Shown: positions 24,140-36,681, numbered from the stretch's first letter. The stretch: DNA of 64,000 bases from Cryptomeria japonica (GCF_030272615.1 NC_081409.1:202970449-203034448); one strand, 5' to 3'. A program made the numbers and translations. Notes: generated by a model from the sequence alone, not told the origin.

Positions 24140-24520
24140 CAACACAATCATGGGTCTTGTAATTTGATGGATCATACACACAGCATGGATCAAGGGGTTT
24201 CATCTTATTCATCACTCCACAAGGACACACCATCCCAAGCTCTTACAGATTAATGTTCCCTTGCATGAACAACATAGTTGAGTATGAAGCCCTGGTCACA
24301 AGAATCAAGGTGGCAATAAAATGAAAGGTCACGACATTACAGGTCTTTGGAGACTCCCAATTGGTCATCAATCCTATCAAACAAAGGATGACAAGCTAAT
24401 GCCATACAAAAGAATGGTGGACAACTTCAAGAAATACTTTGTGGATATCAAATTTTCACAAATCCTAAGATTGGATAACAAAGTCGCAGATGCCATGGCG
24501 ATTATTGCCTCACTCTTGCA
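24140..24520 (+). pseudogene. Second (plant/archaeal-type) RNase H of the Tat element, broken
   Basis: After the first RNase H a further RNase H module reads FDGSYTQHGSRGF, then EYEALVTRIKVA, VFGDSQLVI and DNKVADAMA. Its presence between RNase H and integrase defines the Tat branch. Stops and a frameshift near 24320-24400 inactivate it. Confidence 0.85.
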
Positions 24521-24539
24521 AATACCAAAAAAACAAAAT

Positions 24540-25880
24540 CGTTATGAGTTCTTGGTTGACCAATTGTTTTCTCATGCCTATGACAATCAAGAATCCCAAG
24601 TCATATGCCACCTAGTTGAAGTTGAATCACTACTCTATGGAAAGATATATGCCTACCTAAAAGATACTACCCTTCCACCAAATCTATATAGAAACCAGAA
24701 ACGCAACTTTATAGTCAAGCAGTCCATTAAACCTTTACCACTAATACACCTTATAGATAAGGTCTTGATTATACTCTCCTTCGGTGTCTTGATCGTAATG
24801 AATCTAAAACCGCCTTTCTGAACTTCACGAAGGTATCTGTGGCACACATTCAAGTGGTCCTACTTTAGCTAAGAAACTTCTAAGGATGGGGTATTTTTGG
24901 TCTACCATGGAAAAGGAATCCTACCAATTTGTTAGAAAATGCTTGAAATGCCAAATCCATGGTAATCTTATACATGCACCGGCTTAGGAGCTGCAACCAT
25001 TCACTACATCATGGTCTTTCCGTCAGTGGGGACTTGACCTCATGGATAAGATCCATCCCTCCTCATCCAATGGACACAAGTTCATAATCACAGCCATTTA
25101 ATGTTTTACAAAATGGATTGAAGTTGTTCCATTGACTATGGTTACTGGCAAACAAATATCCTCCTTCATACTGAACTATCTCATTTGTCGATATGGCATC
25201 CCTAGCTCCATTATCACTGATAATGCTAGACCCTTCAAAAATCAAGATATGCAAGAACTTTGCGAAAGATTTCATATCCAGCATCGCTTCTCCACGCCTT
25301 ATTATCCTCAAGGGAATATCCAAGTGGAAGCTTCAAACAAAACCATTCTGAAAATCCTAAAGAAAACAATGAATGATGTTGGTCATGATTAGCATATTTA
25401 ATTGAATCTTGCTCTATGGGCATACCGAACCAGCATTCGCAAACCAACAAGAGCCACACCATACTCACTTGTATATAGATCAAAGGCCATTTTACCCATT
25501 GAGGTCAAAATTTCATAACTCAGAGTATCACAAAAAGAACTCATTCCAAATGAGGAGTACAGGGTAAACCGACTACAAGAATTAGAGTCGCTAGATGAAC
25601 GTCATCAACATGCTTTTGATCACCTCAAAGCATACCAGCAATGCATGTGCTAGAGCTACAACCACAAAGTAAAACCAAGGGCATTTCAAATCGGTGACAA
25701 GACTGAAGGAAAATCCCCGCAATCAACCAGATCGAGAAAAGAAAGGCAAGTTTGAACCAAACTAGCCAGGTCCTTTCGTCATCATATCAGCCTATGGATC
25801 AAGGGCATATTAGATATCTACATCAGAAGGAGACGTGTTGGATGAGCCTATCAAATGCATACATCTTAAGAAGTTTTACA
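24540..25880 (+). pseudogene. Tat integrase, broken
   Basis: The integrase would insert the cDNA into the genome. The zinc-binding N-terminus (about 24830-24970) is damaged but keeps CLKCQIHG. The catalytic core has QWGLDLMDKIHPSS (first Asp), SSIITDNARPF (second Asp) and NIQVEASNKT (Glu). The C-terminal part continues with ALWAYRTSIRKPTRATPYS and RLQELESLDERHQHAF to about 25880. There are at least five stops and frameshifts. Confidence 0.9.
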
Positions 25881-27472
25881 CCTGAGTTGTCCAATGCACA
25901 GAAAAGCAAAAAAATAATTTAAAAAATCAAAAAAATCACAAAGTGTAATAAAAGTAAGTGGTGAAAACCTAGCAACATGCGCTATTTGTGATAGATCGGC
26001 TATTCTATCTATTAGTGCATATATCATACCTTTTGTATCCATCTGATCTAAGCTATCGGTAAGTAGGCATGGCTTGCAAATCTCTTTAATGACGTACAAT
26101 CTTTGACAAACTTAGCATTGTCTACAACAATTTATCTATATAATATCTCACCATGGCTTGGTAATCAGTGTATATATCCATATCGAGAGTTGTGTCTACG
26201 GTTTGGGGCACAATCTTGATCTCGCTAGGGGCAATTCACGTTTTTGGATTTAAATAAGCAAACAACCGCACAAACAGAGATATATCTCGCAACACAAATA
26301 TCCTAAAACTCACTGATGAACATCAAAACAAGATCTAAACACACCAAGTGATATCCACAACAAAACCAAACAAAGATCTATCTAGCAAGATTATTTTTTA
26401 TCTGACAAGTAACATGGGTAAGCATGCATGATCATCTATGGTAGTTTGATTTTGATTATCAAATCTCCTAAGTGACTCAATGATGTCTTAAAACTAGAGA
26501 AGAAAGGAAGGAGTTTGATATTTTCATTTGTCTTATGTTTGTAAGTGAATCCTTAATACTATGCAAATTTGTCTCAAGAAATGAGAATGCATCATTGAGG
26601 ACATTTTGGATTTGCATAGAATGAAGGTTAACTCTTGCCTATTTTACACAAGCAACGACTTAGTCATCTTGGTTCAATTATACCTCAATGCTTGTGTCAT
26701 CTTGCAATATCAAAATCCATGTAAGTTATACTCAGGTCATCATGGTTCAATTATATCATTGATGTTTTTATTAACTTTCGACATTTTAAAAGTTCAATGA
26801 TGATAAAAAGCGCATAATAATTTGATCAACGGAATGACTATCTCTACAACATTGCATTTAGTTGCATATCATTTTAAACATTACATTTAGTTGCATATCA
26901 TTTTTAATCATCACATTAGGTTGCATATCATTTTAAACATTGCATTTAGTTGCATATCATTTTAAATCATCATATATCAGTACATTTAGGTGCATATCAT
27001 ATAGATTGCATTTAATTGCATTTGTCATAATCATTTACATCATTCAAATTCCATTTAGTTGCATTTATCATTTTTATTCATAATCATTTCTCCATTATCA
27101 TTTCATCAACATATATATCGAAATAGGTACATGTCCATCATCATATTAGTAAACAAGCATCATCTATCCATACCATTAGGGGTATTTTCATCATAACATC
27201 ATCATACATCCATACATCACAACAAATCATCACATAAGCATATCTCACCTTCAAAACATATAGCTCACATCCTCATAAATCAATGCATTACATCTTATAA
27301 GCATAATCACATGGCATTCATCGATATCATTAGAGGCATTTGCATCATCATACATCTATGCATTCCATCCAATCATATAATCATTCATCCATGTGTAAAT
27401 GCATCACATCATATAAGCATTAACCACATACATATAAAACATCTATCCATAGTATCATAGAACATTACCATA
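25881..27472 (+). other. Post-integrase region of the Tat element with tandem repeats
   Basis: There is no coding domain. At 26851-27065 a unit of 29-30 bp (core TTTAGTTGCATATCATTTT) is repeated about four times and then decays. The rest is rich in CATCAT-type simple sequence. The homologous region in the second Tat copy begins with the same A-rich stretch and GTGGTGAAAACCT motif. Confidence 0.7.
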
Positions 27473-27816
27473 TGTTGGCAGTGGGTCAGCGTCCCTCACG
27501 GAGTTTCCCAACATGGTTTAATAGCCTCTTGTGGATTCTATAAGTCTAGTGGTTGTATCGGGCATTGACAGGTCAATCTTTTTGTGCAACGACAACCCTA
27601 GCTTGTAACAAGTGGTATCAGAGCTTGGTCACAGGTTCAAATCACACAAGCTACGACGAGTGACATTGGAAGGGGGATTTTTGGCAGTGGGCCAACGTCC
27701 CTCGTGGGGTTTTGTGACATGGTTTAACAACCTCTTGTGGATTCTATAAGTCTAGTGGTTGTATTAGGCATTGATAGGTCGATCTTTTGGTGCAATGGCA
27801 ACCCTAGCTTGTAACA
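27473..27816 (+). mobile_element. TRIM (miniature LTR element) nested in the Tat element
   Basis: Two 138-bp direct repeats (27473-27610 and 27679-27816) start TGTTGGCAGTGGG (first base pair changed to TT in the second) and end GCTTGTAACA. Between them are only 68 bases: a perfect TGGTATCAGAGC primer site at 27613-27624, a GGTTCAAATC motif, and a polypurine tract GGAAGGGGGA before the second repeat. There is no coding capacity. Flanks (CCATA and ATCAT) do not give a clean target duplication. Confidence 0.88.
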
Positions 27817-27929
27817 ATCATATACATATCCATATGCATCATCATCATCATCATCATCATACATAAATAATCATCTTGCATCATCATGAAATCATTCTTC
27901 ACTTTAATATCTTCATCATTTATCCAACG

Positions 27930-28090
27930 ATCATCTATCTTAGTCTTATATAGGATGTGTTCTTCCTGAAAACAGATGTGATCATCTATCTTTGTCTTAT
28001 ACAAGATGTACCTTTCCTAAAACCAGATGTTTTGATCATCTTTGTATTATACAGGGTGTGTCCTTCCTGAAATTAGACTTGATCTAAATC
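27930..28090 (+). repeat. Short array of the Tat pre-PPT repeat (three units)
   Basis: Three diverged units of about 48 bp with core CTTATACAGGATGT...CCTTCCTGAAACCAGA lie just upstream of the polypurine tract. The second Tat copy has nine units of the same repeat at 58398-58845. Confidence 0.8.
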
Positions 28091-28189
28091 CCAACAATCA
28101 ATCAATCTTATCAAATCATCAAAATTGGAGTTTATATAATAAATTTTTATCAATCAGGTGGTCAATCAAACCGTGTGGCCACACATCGC

Positions 28190-28206
28190 TTCAAAGAGGG
28201 GCAAAA
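28190..28206 (+). other. Polypurine tract of the Tat element
   Basis: TTCAAAGAGGGGCAAAA precedes TGTAGACA. The same string, reversed, borders the LTR of the second Tat copy at 58312. Confidence 0.88.
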
Positions 28207-30092
28207 TGTAGACACCTATTTCTATCCACCTGATTAAATGGATTTTATATTTGTTTAATTATCATTTATCCAACTATTAATTAAATTCACATTTAATTAA
28301 CTGTTTCTCCTTTTTCAACTATTAATTAAGTTGATATTTGATTAATTTGCTACAACCCTTTTTCTCCTATTAATGAAATAAATTATTTAATTTATTTGAT
28401 TTAATTCACTTAACCAAATTCAAACCATTAATTAAATAAATAAATTATATTTGTTTAATTAAATCTTCTTTCACATTTAAATCTCGACTCTCACAATTAA
28501 ATAAATAAACACTTATTTAAATCCCCTTTATCCTTCACCCACTTGCATTTTCCTACAAATGCAAGTTGTACCACTATTTTAAATAAATTAATTATTTATT
28601 TAAAATCCTACTTATCCTCACCCACTTGAAACCTTTAATGGTTTTCCTTAAAGTCTTCAAGCCTTTAATAGCTTCCTTCTAGAGTCTTCTCAAGCCTTTA
28701 ATCGTTTTCGTTAAAGTCTTTAAACTTTTAATGGTTTCCTTCTAGAGTCTTTTCGAGCCTTTAATGGTTTCTCTTTAAGTCTTTAAGCTTTTAATGGCTT
28801 CCTTCTAGAGTCTTCTTAAGCCTTTAATGGTTTCCCTCAAAATATTCAAGCATTTAATGCTTTATCTCCCTTTTTTGCATTTAAATAAATTAAGATTTAT
28901 TTAAATAAAATCCAAAATTCACATTCACATTTAAATAAATTAACATTTATTTAAATATCTATCCAAATGCAAGTTGCACCATTTAACTGAAATAAATGAT
29001 TTTATTTTAATTCAAAATCTCAAAAGTCCTCCCACTTGCATTCTCCTACAAAATCCACTTGCACACTAATCATTCTTCTAGAATCTCCTAATCCTTCTTA
29101 ATTAATCAAATCCTATCCTAATCATTGTCACTTTCCTAAATAAAAGGAAGTCACTTCTCAAAAACCTCCAAAGTCTTCAATAACCATTAGAGGCTTTATG
29201 TCTTCAAATGGTTAACCTCTAAAGTCTTCCAAACCATTAAAATCTCTTACATAACTATTAATGGTTAACTCACCTTTGACCTTTGGTTAGAGACTTTCCT
29301 CTAACTTAACCTTCCTTTTTAACTCATGGGTCTCTTCAAAGCATTTAATGGTTTCCCTAAGGTAGCCATTTAACCCTTGCACATTCATTTATCTCTTGGA
29401 TAAAAGGAATATCCATTAGCCAAACCCTAACCCAACCCCCTAGGGTAACCATCATATCCCATCAAGCATTTAATGCTCCTTATCTCTTCTCTCAAGCCTC
29501 CTCATGGTGACACTTGTCAACATGGGATTAATTTGAAAGTCTCACATTGATTGATTAACCTTCAATCCTAACCCTTGTTAAGATTATTCAATCTTAACCA
29601 TCCAATTGCCCATTTCTTCTATAAATAGGCTTCATTTCTTCATTATCATCATCCCAAGTTTTTGCATCCAGGTTATGCCATTTTGTTGTGTGTGGGTTAT
29701 CAAATAGTCCCATCTGCTTCTTTTTGCATGTTTGATCACTTAGGAGCATTTTATTGTTGAAAATCATCATGTTAATATAATCTTCATTTTAATATCATCT
29801 TTATCATATCATAGCTTCATCAATATCATATCATAGATCTTAGTTGCACTTGTATTTAGATCTTTATCAATTCATCCCTCGTTCTTTAGGTAGTCATTCT
29901 AAAAGATCAAGTGCTCAAGTAATCTAAGAACGAACTTGATTTGAAGAATCCTTGGAGATAGAGAACAATGGAACGATTTTAGGAGACTAATTATTTAACT
30001 TGTTTTGTTCATTTGATCTCTTTCATGTAATGTTTCATTGGTATGCAAGTTGTTTGTGCTCTTGATTGACTAACCCTTCTTTCCCACATACA
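28207..30092 (+). repeat. 3' LTR of the Tat element
   Basis: It is 1886 bp from TGTAGACACCTATT to CCCACATACA and co-linear with the 5' LTR, including palindromes, tandem units and TATA box. It carries a few more insertions and many substitutions. It is followed by target copy GTAGG. Confidence 0.93.
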
Positions 30093-31037
30093 GTAGGTTT
30101 ATGTGAAGTCTTCACCGACAAATCTAACATCTATCAAGTCTACATCAACCATTTTTATTATCAATTTGAGCTATGAAGACATTGAAGAATAATAGGAGAA
30201 TACCGACCGTTGATTGGCTTGTACCTCTCCCTTAGGGTTTGGTATGGTTTCATGTTATTTTCATGTCTTTGTATGAGCTTCATAACAATCATTTTCATAT
30301 TTATATTCATACTTTAGATCTATTATTGCATTTGTGATTTGAAGCACTTACATTTACATTTACATTCATTTAGGGTTTACTATCCAAGCATAGGGTAAAA
30401 CTCTATATTTACTTTTTTGTTCATTTTAGGATCTTGCACACACACAAGATTCTTGCACACAGATTTTCAGTACATTATTGGCTATTTGTGAAAGTGAAAA
30501 TCACCAAAACAAGGGGTTTGACTAAGGCAAAACCCTATATAGTTGCCTAGACACCATTTTTCAAGTTGCGGGTGTAGGTACAGGAATCCAATGGATGCAC
30601 GATCTTTAAGACTGACTAAACACATAGGTGTAGACCCAATCTCAGAGGTAGATCTCAATGTTTTGAGACCATGGTGTGGCACCCTGGTCCAGGACCAAGG
30701 CGTGGCACCTTGGTCCACTGTGTTTTGTAACGTTTTTGTGGCAGTTCAACAATGCAAACTCTAAAACAACAATTTCCAGAAGTACAACTCTCTGCAGTAT
30801 TAGAGACTAGGGCATGGCACCCTAGTTCTACTCAGTCAATCTCAAATTCCAGTGACACGTGCACCTCTGAGTTCCTTTTCCTGCTCTATACTCAATCTCT
30901 CAATTTCAAATCTGTAAATTTCAATGTTTTCAATTTCTATCTGCATCTTTGCTCACCTCCTAGCATAGCCAATCATTTCATTTTATTTGGCACATCTCCT
31001 CTTCATGGTAACAAAGGAATAGAAACCTTAAAGATAT

Positions 31038-31039
31038 TC

Positions 31040-31099
<60 letters not shown>
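31038..31099 (+). repeat. Poly-C and (CT)n microsatellite
   Basis: A run of about 11 C is followed by about 24 CT dinucleotides inside the right LTR-like unit. Confidence 0.95.
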
Positions 31100-31101
<2 letters not shown>

Positions 31102-31197
31102 CAAGTAGTCAAAGTGAATCGTCTCCTTAAGCTCTTTCATATTCCAATGTGTGCATGAGAGTGGGATCAGGTCTTAGTTTACTTGATTCCATTTTCA

Positions 31198-32299
31198 TCC
31201 ATCACACTTATATTGAAAGTTTCAAAACAAAACATATTATGTTTTGTTTGTACTTCGCATCTCAGACATACACCGGCTTTTTATTTTTTCCTTGAAATTT
31301 TAGTACTACTGCATTGAAATTTCAATTTTCACCAAATAAAATTAGATTTTTCCACAAAAACTAGTAGCTCGGAAACTGTTGAGAATACTCCTCTTATAAA
31401 CCCAAATACACAACAGAAACAAAGAAAATAGGCAGAAAAATGCAAGAAAGAAATACTTGCTTTATATTATCTCAATGAAAGGAAATTACAACATTCATAA
31501 AAATAACATGCAACAACCACATGGGCATTCTCATTACAATAATTTGCAAGCCAGAGCCACAATATGCACTAAAGGAACTGTCCCCCTGTAACTCTCATTT
31601 GCCTTCTTTATATTGTGAAGTTTAACCACCTATAATGTTTTGGAAAATATAACTCCCCCCTTTTGAGGCCGACCACTTTGTATCCCATTTCCCTATATTG
31701 GAATATGCCAAGAATATGCCCATAATGGGTTTTGGTGTCCATTGGGATGTTTTGAGAATTTTTTGTTTTTATTTTATTTTTCTCCTAATGTAGCACAACT
31801 TCTAGAAGCCATATATTTTAATCCGACAACTGAATTTTCAATTATCATATATGGTTGAAAAGCTTGCGAATAAATCTACACTACATTTTCAATAAATCTA
31901 TAAGATATGTATATTTTGACCCAATTTGAGGCCTCTAAGACCCTCAAAAATGCATTTGAAGTTTTATTGGAGAAGATTTCCAGAAAAATTGAATGACTCC
32001 CAAACACCACAAAATATTAGGATGGTTCCTTCACCATTAACTCCAACTTACCAAAAATAGTCCTTATTAGCATATAAACAATTATTTTGGGTGATGCAAG
32101 ATTGTTCTTACACCCTAGATGCTCCTGCATCAAAAAGTAGATTCAATTTGCTCTAAATTGTGTCCTTATATATTTTTCAAATTATGTTAATAATTGATTC
32201 AAATTTTTATGTCAAGTTGCCTAACTTTAATTTTCTAAATTTAAATTGTCACTTAAGGGCCTAATTTGGACCCCCTCATGATCTTGCACACATGTTGAA
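31198..32299. other. Unassigned AT-rich sequence
   Basis: I found no clear frame or repeat. It may be the decayed 5' part of the copia element whose gag follows. Confidence 0.4.
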
Positions 32300-33744
32300 A
32301 GTTTTAAAATTTCAAGAAAAGAAGATAAAGGAAAAGAAAAGGTCAAGTACAAACAATAGCGATGATCAACAAGGTTTTAATCAAGTCTAGAACAAGAAGA
32401 AGTTTAGAAAGACTCCTACTCGAACCATGTACTCATCAACTTTCAGTGGCAACCATTTTTCATGCAATAAGTTTGAACATAGTGAAGGAAGACAATAGGA
32501 CACTAAGAGGGGGGGCGGGGTGAATCAGTAATAATTAAAAAATTTAACTTTCTAAGCCATCAAAGCATTGATAACTGAAATGCAAGGAGATCAAGAGCAA
32601 ATCACACATAACACGAAGTGTACGAGGAAAACCTGCAATGGAAAAAACTTCAGTGAGAAATGCTACTAGAGTCTACTACTCTAATCCAGCCTCAAAAATA
32701 AAATATTTTGTTTACAACTTTTATGGGCACCAACCAAAGGAGCACCAACCCTTGAAGTTTAAGGGCACCAACCCAAAGGAGCACATACCCCTAATCTGAG
32801 CACCTACTCAGATGAAATACAATATGAAAATATTCAATTACAGTTAAATACCTTATCACAAATGAAATTTTGTAACTCTTCTTTACTAGCAATCCTTGTC
32901 CTCTGCTCTTTATCCTCTTCTTGTATCTGCAAACAGCTCTCTGTTTTCTGCTCTAGTCACTCCTCTACCTCACAATGTATGTAACCCACTGTGTTATCTA
33001 CCTCGGCTCTGCACTCTCTAGTTGTCGATCTCTACTCTTCACGGCTGCATTTTGCTATATTTGTTTTCGCTTTCAACTCCCTCTTATCTCCCCTTCACAT
33101 CTGATCATTCTACCTGCAATCTCTTTCTGTAGTGTTATAACTACACTGGCATCGTGTTATTGACACCTACAAAAAACGCTTTTCTACAACCTCTATTTTT
33201 CTCTTCTCTATATCCTGTGTTTTTGCACACTACTCTGCCGCTCTTCATACACCCAACTCACATCCCTTCATCCAACTAGATTCACTTAATGCTAAATCTA
33301 CGTACTCTTAGATTTCCCTCCAAAAGAAAAAAAATAAAGTAAAAATCTTCTCGTGCTGCTAAATGATTTGCCTCCTTGTCCATTTTAACTTGCAGCCATC
33401 TAAATTAAATGTCATCTTACCTCTTTCAACAACCTCTACAATCTGGTTTGACATTGCACAAAATCCCCATTCTGAAAATAAATAAATAAATAAAATTGCT
33501 ACACCTCTGATCAGCATTTAATCCATTTCTATTTGCGGTTCGAACTGAAAAATATCCTTTGATACGAAAGCTTTTGCTTCATGGACCATTCAAAAGGTTT
33601 TTATTGTCCAACTAACATTCACCTGTCACTCAACCACTTATTGGATAGTGGGACCCATCAATGTATCCATCTTCTCACAAAAAAAGTCCACGTGTAGAAG
33701 AAAGCCACGTTGGATTCACAAGTTGTGCTAATTTGTTCTGCATG

Positions 33745-34957
33745 TCAACTAACATGTGTTATACGCATACTGAAACAGCAAAAACCTTCCTTCCTGCGGA
33801 CTAGCGGGATAATGCGCCTTCTAGCATTTTCATTATCTATCACTCAGCCACTTGTTGGATGGTAGGACCCATCAATGTATCCATCTTCTCACAAAAAAAG
33901 TCCACGTGTGGAAGAAATCCACATTAGATTCACAAGCTGCCCTAATTTGTTCCACAGATCAACTAACACGCATGTTATATGCATAGTGAAACAGCAAAAA
34001 CCTTCCTGCACATTGGTGGGATAATGTGCCTTCTACCATTTTCATTATCCCACATCATTTTATCTTAGCCCTTCTTACCCATGCAGATTGGCAGGATGCA
34101 TCAATTTTTTTATTTTATGCTGCCCCACGGAACACTTCTCTCCAAGTTTGCATGGTGCAGGATTGCAAGGTGCCTTGTTTGCCTTTGTTTATTGTTACCC
34201 CACACACCCATTTGTCTTTCATTCTTCATGGTGCGGGATAGCGGGGGAACAAACCTGTCATGTTATGTGCATCCCCTGTCACAGTTTAGCATTAACCCAC
34301 AGGGAACTTTGTCGCGGATCTTTCTTGTTGCAGGATGGTAGTGTTGATTTTCAACTAACATGTGTTATACGCATACTGAAACGGCGAAAACCTTCCTTCC
34401 TACGGACTAGCGGGATAATACGCCTTCTAGCATTTTCATCATCTATCACTCGGCCACTTGTTGGATGGTAGGACCCATCAATGTATCCATCCTCTCACAA
34501 AAAAAGTCCACGTGTGGAAGAAATCCACATTAGATTCACGAGCTACCCTAATTTGTTCTGCAGATCAACTAACACGCATCTTATATGCATAGTGAAACAA
34601 CAAAAACCTCCCTTCACGTTGGCGAGATAATGTGCCTTCTACCGTTTTCATTATCCCATGTCATTTTATCTTAGCCCTTCTTACCCATCCAGATTGGCAG
34701 GATGCATCAATTTTTGTATTTTATGCTGCCCCGTGGAACACTTCTCTCCAAGTTTGCATGGTGCGGGATTGCGGGGTGCCTTGTTTGCCTTTGTTTATTG
34801 TTACCCCACACACCCATTTGTCTTCCATTCTTCATGGTGCAGGATAGCGGGGGAACTAACCTGTCGTGTTATGTGCATCCCCTGTCACAGTTAAGCATTA
34901 ACCCGCAGGGAACTTTGTCGCGGATCTTTCTTGTTGTAGGATGGCAGTGTTGATTTT
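33745..34957 (+). repeat. 606-bp tandem duplication, two copies
   Basis: Copy one is 33745-34350 and copy two 34351-34957, with high identity throughout (for example TGGATGGTAGGACCCATCAA and TGGCAGGATGCATCAATTTT in both). Shorter internal repeats are older: the block around AAAAAAAGTCCACGTGTGGA also occurs once before copy one near 33680. Small open frames here are by-products. Confidence 0.92.
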
Positions 34958-36681
34958 CTTACAATACTAGGATCACAAGATGATGACCATGCACAGTAAT
35001 CATAGGGTGTGTTCGTTTAACCATGGGCAATGATTCAGATCATTGTTGCCCCCCCTACCATAGACGATATATTGATATCGTCTTCCCTGAGCATGAAATT
35101 ATGTCTCTAATATATATATTTCAAATACGAATAGCAAGATGATCAAGTACAAAGACCAATGTGAATCGCTTCACTCCTCGAAGTTATATGCTACGATCAA
35201 TTTACAATGTACAGCTATGTATGCAGTTCGTATTGCATTAATGTCTCCAATCTATGAAGAATGTGTTTGATCAGCCAAGTAGTGTATTCGCTCTCCAAAG
35301 AAATGATTTCGTTGAAGATGATTGAATTTGATCTACAATATATATGAAGGTTGAACTTCTATCTGTATGTGCCTGACTGAAGATATCGATCACAGAATAA
35401 TGGTTTATATCTCACAATAATGGTTGATATCTCATGAGGTGATATCTATGGATATGCCAAAATGGTGGATATCATGTGAGGTGATTTATATGGATAAGCC
35501 ATAATGGTGGATATTACATGAGGAGATATCTATGGTGGATATCACATGAGGTGATCTCTGTGGATAAGCCATAATGGTGGATATCACATGAGGTGATGTC
35601 TATGGATAAGCCATGATGGTTGATATCACGGTGAGGTGATATCTATTCTTTCTTCATCCATGGGTGTAGCCATGATGGATCCACCCTCTGGGAGTAGCCA
35701 TGGTGGATGTCACTTTGTCAATCAGATATTGAGAAGGATTCCTCCCTAGCTAAGAGGGAGTGTTAATGTAATAGCTACGATCAGATCCTTCAAGTCAACG
35801 TAGCACATGAAAATGTGTGAATGGCCTATCAGCCTTACACATTTTATATGGTCAATATAATAACCATTAAGCGATTAATTAGGATGTGCAATATTATGAT
35901 TGTTATGAACCAAACCGATTAGTGTCTTACCCGTCACCCTTGAAGAAAAGTCATATCAGTTGATGTAGAGCCGACTCTTGACAAGGAGACATGTTGTTTG
36001 GTGTGGACATGTTTGAAGACACCCACGCATGGGTATATATGGATTGGTTATCCCTCTCCTTCATGGATCGATTAATATATAGCAGATCGTGCTCCCCCTA
36101 TAAAGATCAGGGATTGTTGTCATATGCAGATCAAACTATCTGTAGATAGGATTATCATCTAACCAATTCATGAACAATTTTGTGCAAAGAAATTGATCTC
36201 ATCTTCAGGCACACATTCTCATTCTGTGATCGGTATCTTCAGTCAAGCACATACAGATAGAAGATCGACCTTCATATATATTGCAAATCGAATTCAATCA
36301 TCTTTAGTGAAATCATTCCTTTGGAGAGGGAATACACTACTTGGCTGATCAAACACATTCTTCATAGGTTAGAGACATTAATGTAGTACGGACTGCATAC
36401 ACAGTTGTACATTGTAAAACGATCTGAGCATATAACTTCAAGGAGTGAAGCGATTCACATTGGCCTTTGTACTTGATCATCTTGCTATTCGTATTTGAAA
36501 TATATATACTAGAGACATAATTTCATTATGGGGGAGGCGATATCAATATATCGTCTACAATAGGGAGGGAAACAATGATCTGAATCATTGCTTGTGGTTA
36601 AACAAGCACACCCTATGATTACTGTCCATGGTCATCTTCATGTAATCTTCTTGTGATCCTAGTATTGTAAGAAAATCAACA
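34948..36681 (+). mobile_element. Retroelement with inverted LTR ends (both termini U5-like)
   Basis: The right part, 35761-36681, is a 921-bp LTR-like unit (TGTTAATGTAATAG to AAAATCAACA) preceded by a purine tract CTAAGAGGGAG and containing CTATAAAG near 36098. The left part, 34948-35399, is the last 450 bp or so of the same LTR in inverted orientation. The whole therefore has inverted repeats of about 455 bp. Flanks are GGCAG (34943-34947) and GGCAT (36682-36686). The tandemly repeated host sequence shows an empty version of the site (GGATGGCGAGGC near 36777), which fits a 5-bp target duplication with one change. No coding frame. Confidence 0.75.
35400..35650 (+). repeat. Tandem repeat of about 43 bp inside the inverted-LTR element
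   Basis: Around five units have the core GGTGGATATCACATGAGGTG followed by ATATCTATGGATAAGCCATAAT. Each unit contains the partial palindrome GATATCACATGAGGTGATATC. Confidence 0.85.

Larger units (their letters stand above)
14292..30092 (+). mobile_element. Complete but decayed Ty3/gypsy element of the Tat type
   Basis: The element is 15,801 bp with LTRs of 1839 and 1886 bp, target duplication GTAGG (14287-14291 and 30093-30097), primer site, leader, gag, protease, RT, RNase H, a second RNase H, integrase and polypurine tract. The domain order with integrase last is Ty3/gypsy; the extra RNase H after the first marks the Tat branch. The LTRs are clearly diverged and every coding domain has stops or frameshifts, so the insertion is old. 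A TRIM inserted near its 3' end later. Confidence 0.95.
13700..31197 (+). repeat. Right unit of the head-to-head LTR-like pair, split by the Tat element
   Basis: The unit starts TGCAGTGTCATAAATT and ends ATTTTCA at 31197. Without the 14292-30092 insertion and one target copy it is about 1.69 kb. Across the insertion point the sequence (GTGTAGG then TTTATGTG) matches the left unit read on the minus strand (GTGCAGG then TTTGTGTG). The C and CT run at 31039-31099 has no counterpart in the left unit, so it arose in this copy. Motifs of the type GGACCAAGG...GGCACC...GGTCC recur in both units. Confidence 0.8.

Noticed and set aside
33900-34953. Open frames of 71-127 codons in the 606-bp repeat
   Set aside because: Each appears twice because of the duplication, there are overlapping frames on the same strand, and none shows a domain.
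34948-36681. Mutator-like or hAT DNA transposon (long terminal inverted repeats)
   Set aside because: The right arm is part of a longer LTR-like unit with a purine tract before it. Ends are TG/CA with 5-bp flanks, not 8- or 9-bp duplications, and no transposase is seen.
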